Origin: Porticoccaceae bacterium
Lineage (GTDB): Bacteria; Pseudomonadota; Gammaproteobacteria; Pseudomonadales; Porticoccaceae
Reading direction: 5' to 3'
NCBI GenBank assembly: GCA_018664075.1
Contig: JABJOY010000034.1
Coordinates: 1-64,000 of the forward strand
Length of the DNA: 64,000 bases
Shown here piece after piece: positions 17,961 to 25,829 of the stretch. How positions within the stretch are numbered: position 1 is the stretch's first letter; each line of letters begins with the position of its first letter. The notes below the pieces were generated by a model. It saw nothing but the letters and a program-made list of their open reading frames with translations, was not told the DNA's origin and did not search any database. The position numbers were made by a program, and so were the translations under genes.

Positions 17961-18041
17961 CCATTCCCTATAGATTTAAGCCAGACGCGAATTCACTCTA
18001 ATAATTATGGGTCTGACTGTCTTGCTTTTCTCCCGTTTCGT

Positions 18042-18485
18042 TTATGTTTTGAGCAACTCTATAAACGAATCAATATCCGTCTGATCGATGTCTTTGGTAA
18101 ACCCGAGGGCTTGTGAGATGGCCTTTTTAATTTCAGGATCATTGTCTTTAAGCACCTTAGCCAACGGCGAATTCTTGATTTTATCCAGATGCTCAAACCG
18201 ACTCCCCCCTACATCCCGCAAACACAGTGCCACATACCGCAATGTACTCTCCAGCGTGCGCGTCTGCCAAAAAAACGCATTGGCCGCCTGTTCAGATAGC
18301 CCATCCTGAGTCTCCCCATCCAGATCAACACAGCCAAATAAATCCACCAGATAACAACAGTTATGCAAAATATCCAGGCAGTTGGTGAAAGAGGGCGGTT
18401 CACAAAAGTGCACCAATGGATGAGTGATTACATCAAAATGGTCGGGCAGATAGGGGCTGGGTTGACTACTATTAACTCTGTTCAT
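18042..18485 (-). CDS. Hypothetical protein, possibly DUF3077-like
   Basis: A 147-residue soluble protein on the minus strand, opposite to the C1 and cofactor genes around it. The central region (NCLDILHNCCYLVDLFGCV, then a helix ending ANAFFWQTRTLESTLRYV) faintly recalls Pseudomonas DUF3077 proteins, but I do not recognise it with certainty. The C-terminal part is charged and helical. The ATG at 18485, with AAGAG about nine bases upstream, is preferred to an in-frame start at 18554. No signal peptide or membrane segment is seen. It interrupts the block between formate dehydrogenase and its cofactor genes, and its role is unknown. Confidence 0.6.
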   Translation of the reverse strand: MNRVNSSQPSPYLPDHFDVITHPLVHFCEPPSFTNCLDILHNCCYLVDLFGCVDLDGETQDGLSEQAANAFFWQTRTLESTLRYVALCLRDVGGSRFEHLDKIKNSPLAKVLKDNDPEIKKAISQALGFTKDIDQTDIDSFIELLKT

Positions 18486-18930
18486 AATTGATACTCTTTT
18501 ATCGGTTATGGAAAGTCGTCTGCCTGTGGAGTTATGGCTCCCAGGCGGGCGCATTTAGTTACATGCCTCTGGTTAGAGGCTTTGACAGATAAAGAAAACT
18601 AACAGAGTTTCTCAGAGATTCCCCAAGACAAAAAACGGAGAAAGAGAAATAGTTGATCTGGTTATTTAACTGTATGTTAATACAGTAGTTAAATCCAGTT
18701 TTATAAAACAAAGGTTACTGCATTTGTTCTGGGGTCTGTTGAGGGCAAGTTATGCCGGCGGAATTTCAGATATCGCAAAATACGCGAGGCGATGGTCTGC
18801 CCAGTAAGAGGCGCGTGCTGACGCTGAAGCGGGTTCTCGGCCCCAGGCTCGGTTTGCAGCGAGCGATCTATTTGGTAATTGAGGACGGCTAAGTTATTCT
18901 GCTCCACTTATCGATAATAAAAATAATTCT
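18486..18930. other. 445-base gap without a recognised gene
   Basis: Contains a perfect 18-base palindrome-like site (ACTGTAT-gtta-ATACAGT, about 18669-18686) in AT-rich sequence, and a more GC-rich stretch (18710-18895) with a small GCTCG/CGAGC hairpin. A 68-codon minus-strand frame (18701-18907) lacks a ribosome site and known motifs, so it is not called as a gene. The GC-rich stretch could be a decayed gene end or mobile-element remnant. No tRNA or known RNA motif was recognised. Confidence 0.4.
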
Positions 18931-19599
18931 ATGGCCAAGTCAGATGCATTTATTCCTTTAAATTTCTCCTTGCAGGAGGAGGTCTCTATGCAACAGCAGG
19001 CCAGGGAGTTTTATCAGCTAATGTCCAAGCGCCGCTCGGTGCGGGATTTCTCTGATCAGCCTGTTCCGGCCTCGGTATTGGAAGATGCTATTTTGGCGGC
19101 GGGCACTGCGCCCAGTGGCGCCAATATGCAGCCCTGGCACTTTGTGGTGGTGCAAGATTCAGAGGTTAAACAAAAAATTCGTGAGGCGGCTGAGATTGAG
19201 GAGCGGGAGCTGTATGAAAACCGCGCCTCTGAGGAGTGGCTGGATGCGCTGGCGCCTCTGGGCACAGATGCCAATAAGCCGTTCTTGGAAACTGCACCTG
19301 CTCTGATTGCTATCTTCCTCAAAAAGGTCACCATTGATGAGCAGGGGGAGAAACATAAAAACTACTACACCTCTGAGTCTGTGGGCATTGCCACCGGCGT
19401 GCTAATCACAGCCCTGCACAATGCGGGGTTGGCGACTCTGACCCATACCCCCAGCCCAATGAAATTTCTGTCTCAAATTCTTGAGCGTCCCAGCCATGAG
19501 CGGCCTTTTTTGTTGCTGGTCACTGGCTATCCTGCCGCGGGCACTCTGGTGCCTGATATCAAGCGTCTGCCTCTGGATAAGATTGCCACCTTTATCTAG
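18931..19599 (+). CDS. Nitroreductase-superfamily flavoprotein, iodotyrosine deiodinase-like
   Basis: A 222-residue FMN protein. The N-terminal FIPLNF segment, EFYQLMSKRRSVRDFSDQPVP, AAGTAPSGANMQPWHFVVV and the closing GYPAAGTLVPDIKRLPLDKI follow the iodotyrosine deiodinase (IYD) branch of the nitroreductase superfamily throughout. The three residues that bind the amino-acid zwitterion in human IYD (Glu157, Tyr161, Lys182) align with Glu91, Tyr95 and Lys116 here at identical spacing. This suggests reductive dehalogenation of halotyrosines, though the substrate is untested. A strong purine-rich AGGAGGAGG lies just before an internal ATG at 18988. The first 19 residues are family-conserved, however, so I keep the start at 18931. 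It is on the same strand as the moa operon, 99 bases before moaC. Confidence 0.85.
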   Translation: MAKSDAFIPLNFSLQEEVSMQQQAREFYQLMSKRRSVRDFSDQPVPASVLEDAILAAGTAPSGANMQPWHFVVVQDSEVKQKIREAAEIEERELYENRASEEWLDALAPLGTDANKPFLETAPALIAIFLKKVTIDEQGEKHKNYYTSESVGIATGVLITALHNAGLATLTHTPSPMKFLSQILERPSHERPFLLLVTGYPAAGTLVPDIKRLPLDKIATFI

Positions 19600-19698
19600 G
19601 CGGGCTTTTGTAAGCCAACAGCGGTTTAAATCATGTATTAGCGTCCAGACTTTGCCATAATATGGGGCAATTAAGCCTCTCTATGGTTATTGAAATCT

Positions 19699-20166
19699 AT
19701 GTCCAAACTGACCCATCTAAACCCCAGCGGCGAAGCCCATATGGTGGATGTGTCCGCCAAGGCGGATACCCTGCGAACTGCCATTGCTCAGTCTCAGGTT
19801 GAGTTGACAGCTGCTATTGTGGCGGCGATTACCGATGATAATCTGCCCAAAGGTGACCTCTACGCGACCGCGCGCATTGCGGGCATTCAGGCGGCTAAAA
19901 AATGCAGCGACCTGATTCCTCTGTGCCACCCATTGCCGCTATCCAAGATTACGGTGGATATTGAGCTGCAGGGCAATAGCTTTTTGATTACTGCCCTGTG
20001 CAAAACCACGGGTAAAACTGGTGTGGAGATGGAAGCTTTAACCGCGGCCTCGGTGGCGGCACTCACGGTTTACGATATGTGCAAAGGGTTGGATAAGGGC
20101 ATGATTATCCGCGACACCAAGTTGCTGGAAAAGTCTGGCGGCAAGTCTGGGGACTGGAGTGCCTAA
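19699..20166 (+). CDS. moaC: Cyclic pyranopterin monophosphate synthase
   Basis: Second half of the first step of molybdenum cofactor synthesis: it converts the MoaA product (3',8-cyclo-GTP) to cyclic pyranopterin monophosphate. The protein has 155 residues, with the active-site block [15 protein letters not shown] and the conserved [25 protein letters not shown] followed by [11 protein letters not shown]. First gene of a nine-gene operon. An in-frame TTG at 19690 exists, but the ATG at 19699 fits the family. The stop overlaps the moaD start by one base (TAATG). Confidence 0.95.
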   Translation: MSKLTHLNPSGEAHMVDVSAKADTLRTAIAQSQVELTAAIVAAITDDNLPKGDLYATARIAGIQAAKKCSDLIPLCHPLPLSKITVDIELQGNSFLITALCKTTGKTGVEMEALTAASVAALTVYDMCKGLDKGMIIRDTKLLEKSGGKSGDWSA

Positions 20167-20405
20167 TGGTTAATTTATTGTTTTTTGGTCGTCTGGGTGA
20201 TTTTGCTGCGGATGTACCCGCCTCAATTGAGGCTTCCACGCCAGCGCAGATTCGAGAGCTATTGGCGGCGGATTTTCCTGCGCTGGGTGCGGAGTTGCAC
20301 GAGCCCCAGGTGCTGGTATCTGTTAACCAGATGATTGTTAGCTGGAACCAAAAGCTCGCCGAGGGCAGTGAAGTGGCCTTTTTACCACCGGTGACCGGGG
20401 GCTAA
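20166..20405 (+). CDS. moaD: Molybdopterin synthase sulfur carrier subunit
   Basis: Small 79-residue ubiquitin-fold protein ending in the required Gly-Gly (FLPPVTGG). MoeB adenylates this C-terminus, which then carries the thiocarboxylate sulfur used by MoaE to build molybdopterin. All features of MoaD are present, including NQMIVSWNQKLAEGSEVAFLPP. It is translationally coupled to moaC. Confidence 0.95.
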   Translation: MVNLLFFGRLGDFAADVPASIEASTPAQIRELLAADFPALGAELHEPQVLVSVNQMIVSWNQKLAEGSEVAFLPPVTGG

Positions 20406-20409
20406 TGGC

Positions 20410-20871
20410 TTGAATAGCCTGCGTATCCAAGCCGAAGATTTTGACTTGGCAGCGGAGTACCAGTCTCTGCGCCAGCTGTCATTGGCTGTGGGCGCTGTAG
20501 TGACATTTACAGGTCTGGTGCGGGATTTTGAGGGGCAGGGGTCTATTGATTCACTGTCTCTGCAACATTACCCGGGCATGACCGAGAAGCTACTGCAAGA
20601 GATTGTGGATCAGGCCAATAGCCGCTGGAATCTACTTGGCACCAGCGTTATTCACCGCGTGGGCAAGCTCTTGCCCTGTGACCAGATTGTGTTTGTAGGC
20701 GTGGCCAGCCAACACAGGGCCGATGCCTTTGAGGCGGCGCAGTTTGTGATGGATTATCTAAAGACCAAGGCGACCTTTTGGAAAAAAGTCGAACAGGATG
20801 GCCAGCAGTATTGGGTTGAGAGCAAAGATTCGGATCAGGCGGCCAGTCAGCGTTGGGCTAATGATGATTAA
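20410..20871 (+). CDS. moaE: Molybdopterin synthase catalytic subunit
   Basis: Catalytic partner of MoaD, 153 residues, turning cyclic pyranopterin monophosphate into molybdopterin. Seen are VGAVVTFTGLVRD, the HYPGMTEK segment, VIHRVGKLLPCDQIVFVGVASQHR, and the late MDYLKTKATFWKKV with the catalytic lysines. The start is TTG, as no in-frame ATG fits the family N-terminus. It overlaps mobA by several bases. Confidence 0.94.
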   Translation: MNSLRIQAEDFDLAAEYQSLRQLSLAVGAVVTFTGLVRDFEGQGSIDSLSLQHYPGMTEKLLQEIVDQANSRWNLLGTSVIHRVGKLLPCDQIVFVGVASQHRADAFEAAQFVMDYLKTKATFWKKVEQDGQQYWVESKDSDQAASQRWANDD

Positions 20872-21451
20872 TGTGGATGGGGTAATTCTGGCCGCTGGAA
20901 AGTCTAGCCGCATGGGGCGGGCCAATAAGGTGCTGGCCAATTTGGGGGGGCGTTCGCTGCTGGAGATTGCAGTGGAGAAAATGAGCCCTCAGGTGGATAC
21001 TCTGGTGATTAATGGCGACCCGGCACTCTGTGGTGAGCAGGCGCTGGCTGATCGGATTGAGGGTTTTCAGGGGCCGCTGATGGGGCTCTATACCGCCTTG
21101 CTTAGCGAGCAGCTATCCAGAGCGGACTATTTAATGATGGTGCCCTGTGACGGGCCTTTTTTGCCAGAAAATCTGGTTGCCGAGCTGTATCAGCAGATTG
21201 TACAGGCGGATGCAGATATTGCCTGTGTGCGCTACCAGGGTTTTGCCCAGCCAACTTTTTCTCTGTGGCATAAGCGGGCACTGCCTGATATTGAGCAGTT
21301 ACTGTTGGTGGAAAAGAACGGTGGCTTTAAACCATTGTTGCAGAGCTTAAATGCCGTGTATCTGGATTGGCCCGAGCGGGAGCCCAGTCCATTTTTTAAT
21401 ATTAATACCCCAGAGGATTTGGCTCTGGCTGAGAAATTGCTATGTCCTTAA
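20864..21451 (+). CDS. mobA: Molybdenum cofactor guanylyltransferase
   Basis: Attaches GMP to molybdenum cofactor, forming the MGD form that formate dehydrogenase uses. The 195-residue nucleotidyltransferase begins VILAAGKSSRMG, has the metal aspartate in MMVPCDGPFLP, and ends with FFNINTPEDLALAE, which is typical of MobA. The loop reads LAAG rather than the commoner LAGG, a feature shared with the cytidylyltransferase MocA, but the C-terminal half is MobA-like. Two adjacent ATG codons (20861, 20864) lie inside the end of moaE and either could be used. It overlaps moeB by 10 bases. Confidence 0.87.
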   Translation: MINVDGVILAAGKSSRMGRANKVLANLGGRSLLEIAVEKMSPQVDTLVINGDPALCGEQALADRIEGFQGPLMGLYTALLSEQLSRADYLMMVPCDGPFLPENLVAELYQQIVQADADIACVRYQGFAQPTFSLWHKRALPDIEQLLLVEKNGGFKPLLQSLNAVYLDWPEREPSPFFNINTPEDLALAEKLLCP

Positions 21452-22215
21452 ATGACCAGCAGTTTACGCGCTATAGCCGGCACTTGCTGATGGATGATAT
21501 TGGCGAGGCCGGGCAGGAAAAGTTGCTCAATGCCCATGTATTAATAGTGGGCATGGGTGGCCTAGGCTGTCCGGTGAGTCTCTATCTGGCGGCGGCTGGT
21601 ATTGGTCAGCTGTCGATCTGCGATGGAGATACTGTCGATCAGAGTAATCTGCAGCGGCAGGTGCTCTATACCAGCGATGACTGTGGTAAGCCCAAGGTTG
21701 AATGCGCGCGGCAGCGGCTGAATAAGTTGAATCCCGAGGTGCAGATTAGTGTCTACGCTGAAGAAGTGGCCGAGGAGATACTGGCAGTGGACTATAGTTT
21801 GGTGGTGGACTGCACTGACAATCTTGCCGCGCGGCAGCAGTTAAATGCCCATTGTTATCAGCGCAAAATTCCTTTGGTCAGTGCCTCGGCCCTAGGCTGG
21901 GAGGGGCAGTTGATGGCATTTGATTTTGGTCATAACGCCAGCTTGTGCCTTAACTGTATTATTGATCAAGATTCTGCGGAGCCGATGATGAACTGCGGTA
22001 ATGCCGGTGTGGTTGGACCTGTGTTAGGCGCCATGGGTAGTTTGCAGGCGACTACTGTGATCAGGGTATTGCTTGGGTATTTTCAACAGCATGGTCAGGT
22101 TCAGCGCTATGATGGCAAGGCTGGACAGTGGATGGTGCTCAGGGCCCGAGCAGATGAAGGATGTGCAGTCTGTGGATCAAAAAGTACTCAAACAAAACAC
22201 CAAAACCAGGAGTAG
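21442..22215 (+). CDS. moeB: Molybdopterin-synthase adenylyltransferase
   Basis: Activates the C-terminus of MoaD by adenylation before sulfur loading. The 257-residue ThiF/MoeB-fold protein contains RYSRHLLMDDIGEAGQEKL, the nucleotide loop VGMGGLGCPVSLYLAAAG, the NLQRQVLY strand, and paired CxxC zinc motifs (CLNC and CAVC). It lacks the C-terminal rhodanese domain of the MOCS3 type. The ThiF of thiamine synthesis is a close relative, but the position inside the moa operon decides for MoeB. Confidence 0.92.
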   Translation: MSLNDQQFTRYSRHLLMDDIGEAGQEKLLNAHVLIVGMGGLGCPVSLYLAAAGIGQLSICDGDTVDQSNLQRQVLYTSDDCGKPKVECARQRLNKLNPEVQISVYAEEVAEEILAVDYSLVVDCTDNLAARQQLNAHCYQRKIPLVSASALGWEGQLMAFDFGHNASLCLNCIIDQDSAEPMMNCGNAGVVGPVLGAMGSLQATTVIRVLLGYFQQHGQVQRYDGKAGQWMVLRARADEGCAVCGSKSTQTKHQNQE

Positions 22216-22221
22216 TAACCA

Positions 22222-22746
22222 GTGGCTCATGACGCAACAGCCCCAAGACGTTTTGTCAAAATCGCGGTATTAACCGTTTCCGATACTCGCATTCTGGACA
22301 CCGACACCAGTGGTGCCTACCTGCAGCAGGCGCTCGTGGAAGAGGGCCATCAGCTGGCTGATCGCAAGTTGGTGATTGATGATGTGTATCAGATGCGCGC
22401 CATTGTCTCGGCCTGGATTGCGGACCCGGAGGTGGAGGTTGTTCTTACCACTGGCGGCACCGGCTTTACTGGTCGCGACAGCACGCCGGAGGCCCTGTCT
22501 CCATTATTTGATAAACATATTGAAGGCTTTGGCGAGCTGTTTCGGCAGCTCTCCTATGATGAGATAGGCACCTCTACGGTGCAGTCTCGCTGTTTGGCGG
22601 GGCTATCTAATAACACTGCTATCTTCTGCGTACCTGGCTCCACCGGAGCCTGCAAAACCGCCTGGAATGGCATTATTCGCCAGCAGCTGGACAGCACTTT
22701 TCAGCCCTGTAATTTTGTTCAACATGTAAGAAGAAAATCTCTCTGA
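22222..22746 (+). CDS. moaB: Molybdenum cofactor biosynthesis protein MoaB
   Basis: A 174-residue MogA/MoaB-fold protein, which adenylates molybdopterin in species that use MoaB in place of MogA. Its markers are [11 protein letters not shown], the [18 protein letters not shown] pterin site and [12 protein letters not shown]. It begins with GTG; no ATG fits. Its end overlaps the moeA start by one base. No separate mogA is present in the window, so MoaB probably fills that step here. Confidence 0.92.
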   Translation: MAHDATAPRRFVKIAVLTVSDTRILDTDTSGAYLQQALVEEGHQLADRKLVIDDVYQMRAIVSAWIADPEVEVVLTTGGTGFTGRDSTPEALSPLFDKHIEGFGELFRQLSYDEIGTSTVQSRCLAGLSNNTAIFCVPGSTGACKTAWNGIIRQQLDSTFQPCNFVQHVRRKSL

Positions 22747-23942
22747 TGCTAACGGTTGCCAATGCTGTAGAAAAACTGATCGCCAAAGCTCGTCCGCTGG
22801 CCAATGACCGCCGTCGCGCTGGCCTTGAGTCCGTGCCTGTAACTGAGGCCCTGGGGCGAGTACTGGCCGCTGATCTGATCTCGACCATTGATGTGCCTCC
22901 GGCTGCCAACAGTGCAATGGATGGCTATGCGTACTGTGGGGCTGATGCCGAGGCTAATAATTTTGTGCTTCCTCTGGGGCAGCGCATTCCGGCGGGCACA
23001 GCGCCTGCGTCATTAATGGTCTCAACGGCGGCGCGGATTTTTACTGGTGGAGAGATTCCTGCTGGTGCCGACCGGGTGGCAATTCAAGAAAACTGCAAAG
23101 AAGTGGATGGCTCTGTAACCCTGGATAAAAAAGCTGTTGCCGGGGCCAATATCCGTGCTCAGGGGCAGGATATCCAGGCTGGCGAGGTGATTTTAAAGGC
23201 TGGTACCAAATTGCGGGCTCAGGAGTTGGGGTTGTTATCTTCAGTGGGGGTTCCCTCGGTCAATGTTTTTAAGCCCCTCAAGGTGGCCATATTTTCTACC
23301 GGCGATGAGCTGGTTGAACCAGGCACGCCCCTGCAGCCGGGACAAATTTATAATTCCAATCGAGCGACGTTAATTGGGCTTATTGAGTCTCTGGGCATGA
23401 TTCCTGTGGATCTTGGTGTGGTGCCTGATCGCCAGGAGGCGACCCAGCATGTGCTGAAAAAAGCGACCCTGCGGGGTGATGTGATTATCAGCGCCGGCGG
23501 TGTCTCTGTGGGTGAAGAGGACTATGTTAAGAAGGCTATAGATCAGTTGGGCACCATGGAGTTTTGGAAGGTGGCGATTAAGCCCGGCAAACCTCTGGCC
23601 TTTGGCTATGTGGATAAAACTCCCTTTATTGGACTGCCAGGCAACCCAGCTTCTGTATTTACGACCTTTATGATTCTTGCACGGCCATTTTTGCTGGCCT
23701 GTCAGTGCAGCCCCGTGACCATGCCCCAGCGACTTAAAACTGTTGCTCAGTTTTCTAAGGCTGGGGAAGAGCGTGAGGTCTACTTGCGCGGCCGTCTGGT
23801 GGATGAGGGTGTGGAGATTTACCATAACCAGAGTAGCGGGGTGCTTTCATCTGCCTGTTGGGGAGATGTCTTTGTGGTGCAAAAAAGTGGCGAATCCATA
23901 GAGCAGGGCGATATGGTTGATGTGTTACCCTATGCCCTGTAG
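22746..23942 (+). CDS. moeA: Molybdopterin molybdenumtransferase
   Basis: Inserts molybdate into adenylated molybdopterin. The 398-residue protein has the usual four-domain order: an N-terminal dimer region with [12 protein letters not shown], the VAIQENCK segment, a central MogA-like domain with [12 protein letters not shown] and [15 protein letters not shown], then [10 protein letters not shown] and a small C-terminal barrel. Normal length. It is immediately downstream of moaB in the same operon. Confidence 0.95.
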   Translation: MLTVANAVEKLIAKARPLANDRRRAGLESVPVTEALGRVLAADLISTIDVPPAANSAMDGYAYCGADAEANNFVLPLGQRIPAGTAPASLMVSTAARIFTGGEIPAGADRVAIQENCKEVDGSVTLDKKAVAGANIRAQGQDIQAGEVILKAGTKLRAQELGLLSSVGVPSVNVFKPLKVAIFSTGDELVEPGTPLQPGQIYNSNRATLIGLIESLGMIPVDLGVVPDRQEATQHVLKKATLRGDVIISAGGVSVGEEDYVKKAIDQLGTMEFWKVAIKPGKPLAFGYVDKTPFIGLPGNPASVFTTFMILARPFLLACQCSPVTMPQRLKTVAQFSKAGEEREVYLRGRLVDEGVEIYHNQSSGVLSSACWGDVFVVQKSGESIEQGDMVDVLPYAL

Positions 23943-23966
23943 CCACCTGCGCGGACTGAGATTAGT

Positions 23967-24974
23967 TTGAATTCCAATCATTTTTCAACGCCTTCGTTAA
24001 CTGACTCCTTTGGCCGTGAGGTGAACTACCTGCGCCTGTCCGTTACCGATCGCTGCAATCTGCGCTGTACTTACTGCATGGCCGAGGATATGACTTTTCT
24101 GCCCAAGCAACAGATTCTGTCTCTGGAGGAACTGCGGGATACAGCAACAGCCTTTGTTGAGCTTGGGGTGCGCAAGATTCGCCTGACCGGAGGTGAGCCT
24201 CTTATCAGGCGCGATATATTAAAGCTAGTGGGTTCACTGGCCAGCCTGCCGGGATTGGATGAACTTACCATGACCAGCAATGGGGTTATGCTGCCGAAGA
24301 TGGCACAGCCCCTAAAAGATGCTGGTCTGTCGCGGATTAATATCAGTATCGATAGCCTTAAGCCTGAGCGGTTTAAAGCGCTGACCAGGGTGGGTGATCT
24401 GGATGAGGTGCTGGCTGGTATCAGGGCAGCTGGTGCGGCTGACTTTAAACGCGTCAAACTCAATGCGGTTATTCTGGCAGGCTTTAACGATGATGAGGTG
24501 CTGGATCTGGCGCGCTTTGCGGTGGATAACCAGATGGATATTTCCTTTATTGAGGAGATGCCTCTGGGGGAAATATCCTCCCATAACCGCGCCAATACCA
24601 AGGTTAGCAGTGAGCAGATTCGCCAGCAGCTGGAGACTGAATTTAAGCTCAGGGACAGCGCCGAGACCACTGGCGGGCCATCCCGTTATGCCAGAGTTGC
24701 CAACAGTGATTGCAAAATTGGTTTTATCTCACCCATGTCAAATAACTTCTGCAGCAGCTGCAACCGTGTGCGACTTACCGCTGAAGGGCGTTTGTTGCTC
24801 TGTCTGGGCAATGAACACAGCCTTGATCTGCGGGAGATTCTGCGCAGCTACCCCGGGGACAGTGAACGCCTGAAAACCAGTATTGTGCGAGCCATGGCGA
24901 ATAAGCCCGAGCGGCATTATTTTGATGCAGAGCAAACCGATATTGTGCGCTTTATGAATATGACCGGGGGCTAA
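23967..24974 (+). CDS. moaA: GTP 3',8-cyclase (radical SAM)
   Basis: Starts molybdenum cofactor synthesis by cyclising GTP. The 335-residue protein has the radical SAM cluster CNLRCTYC (Cys30, 34, 37), the SAM-binding LTGGEPLIRRD, and the C-terminal second cluster site in NNFCSSCNRVRLTAEG plus LCLG. It ends in Gly-Gly (MTGG), as active MoaA proteins do. The start is TTG at 23967, the only start fitting the family N-terminus. It is unusual in coming near the end rather than the beginning of the operon. Confidence 0.95.
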   Translation: MNSNHFSTPSLTDSFGREVNYLRLSVTDRCNLRCTYCMAEDMTFLPKQQILSLEELRDTATAFVELGVRKIRLTGGEPLIRRDILKLVGSLASLPGLDELTMTSNGVMLPKMAQPLKDAGLSRINISIDSLKPERFKALTRVGDLDEVLAGIRAAGAADFKRVKLNAVILAGFNDDEVLDLARFAVDNQMDISFIEEMPLGEISSHNRANTKVSSEQIRQQLETEFKLRDSAETTGGPSRYARVANSDCKIGFISPMSNNFCSSCNRVRLTAEGRLLLCLGNEHSLDLREILRSYPGDSERLKTSIVRAMANKPERHYFDAEQTDIVRFMNMTGG

Positions 24975-24988
24975 GCCCGGTGACCGAA

Positions 24989-25741
24989 ATGTTTGTTCTT
25001 GCCTATGACTACTGGTTGCTGCTGGCTATTCTGGCTATGGCGGTACTCTATTCTTCGGTAGGCCATGGCGGTGCCTCTGGCTATTTGGCGGCCATGGCGC
25101 TTTGGGGGCTGGCCCCTGAAACCATGCGTCCGGCGGCACTGGCAATGAATATTGTAGTGACCTGCTGGTTGCTGTATCGCTTTAAACCCTACCAACTAAT
25201 GCCCCATAAATTATTTTGGCCGCTGGTACTGGTCTCTGCGCCGATGGCCTTTGTTGGCGGCATGATCAGCATTGATGCCGCAGCCTATCGTTTGCTGGTG
25301 GGCGGGCTATTGTTGGTGGCGGCAGTGCGTATGCTGATGGTAACCAGAGCCGCAGAGGAAATTAAACAGCCGACGGTGAATATTATCTTGTTGCTGGGTG
25401 CTGTGCTGGGACTTGCCTCTGGCCTCACTGGCATCGGCGGCGGTATATTTTTAAGTCCGATACTGCTTATTTTTGGGTGGTGTTCTATGCGCCAGAGTGC
25501 GGCAGTGGCCGCTGGTTTTATTCTGCTTAATTCTGTTGCCGGGCTGGCGGGTTACCTGGTGAGTGATCAGCCCTGGCCTATGGGAACAGGCTGGCTGTTG
25601 ATCGCTGCATTTACTGGCTGCCTGTTGGGTGCAGAGCTGGCATCCCACCGAGCTTCATCTCTGACATTGCAAAAGCTGTTGGCGCTGGTGCTGATTATTG
25701 CCTCATTAAAAATGGTTTATACCGCGCTGGCGTACCCTTGA
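24989..25741 (+). CDS. TauE/SafE-family membrane permease
   Basis: The 250-residue, very hydrophobic protein has about eight membrane helices and the two family repeats: an N-terminal GHGGASGYLAAMALWG segment and an internal GLASGLTGIGGGIFLSPI segment. The TauE/SafE (Pfam PF01925) family exports or imports small anions, such as sulfite, sulfoacetate and others. It follows moaA by about 14 bases (the ATG at 24989; a GTG at 24980 is also possible) and is the last gene of the cofactor operon. Its location suggests transport of a molecule linked to cofactor or formate metabolism, such as a sulfur anion, molybdate or formate. This is inference. Confidence 0.85.
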   Translation: MFVLAYDYWLLLAILAMAVLYSSVGHGGASGYLAAMALWGLAPETMRPAALAMNIVVTCWLLYRFKPYQLMPHKLFWPLVLVSAPMAFVGGMISIDAAAYRLLVGGLLLVAAVRMLMVTRAAEEIKQPTVNIILLLGAVLGLASGLTGIGGGIFLSPILLIFGWCSMRQSAAVAAGFILLNSVAGLAGYLVSDQPWPMGTGWLLIAAFTGCLLGAELASHRASSLTLQKLLALVLIIASLKMVYTALAYP

Positions 25742-25778
25742 TTAAGGCTATTTTAGGCTTTTACTAGTACTGGAGTAT

Positions 25779-25801
25779 GTTATTCTTCTGTGAAGTATAA
25801 C
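25779..25801. promoter_or_regulatory. 23-base near-perfect inverted repeat, candidate TetR operator
   Basis: Arms GTTATtCTTC and GAAGtATAAC are separated by TGT; nine of ten pairs match. It lies 28 bases before the start of the double TetR regulator, the classic position for autorepression. Confidence 0.6.
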
Positions 25802-25829
25802 TATTGAACTCGAGCCACTTCGCCAAGTA

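Noticed and set aside
18701..18907. 68-codon minus-strand frame in the unassigned gap
   Set aside because: GTG start without a ribosome site, no recognisable motif, and composition unlike the neighbouring proteins; kept only as a remark on the gap.
18988..19599. Shorter start for the deiodinase-like gene after a perfect-looking AGGAGGAGG
   Set aside because: The purine run codes for conserved N-terminal residues, and removing the first 19 residues would lose a segment shared across the family.
19600..19698. Molybdenum cofactor riboswitch before moaC
   Set aside because: The interval is only 99 bases and I could not find the long paired structure of the known Moco RNA motif.
24071..24670. 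199-codon frame antisense to moaA
   Set aside because: It lies wholly opposite a certain gene; its serine- and arginine-rich translation is the usual shadow of a GC-biased reading frame.
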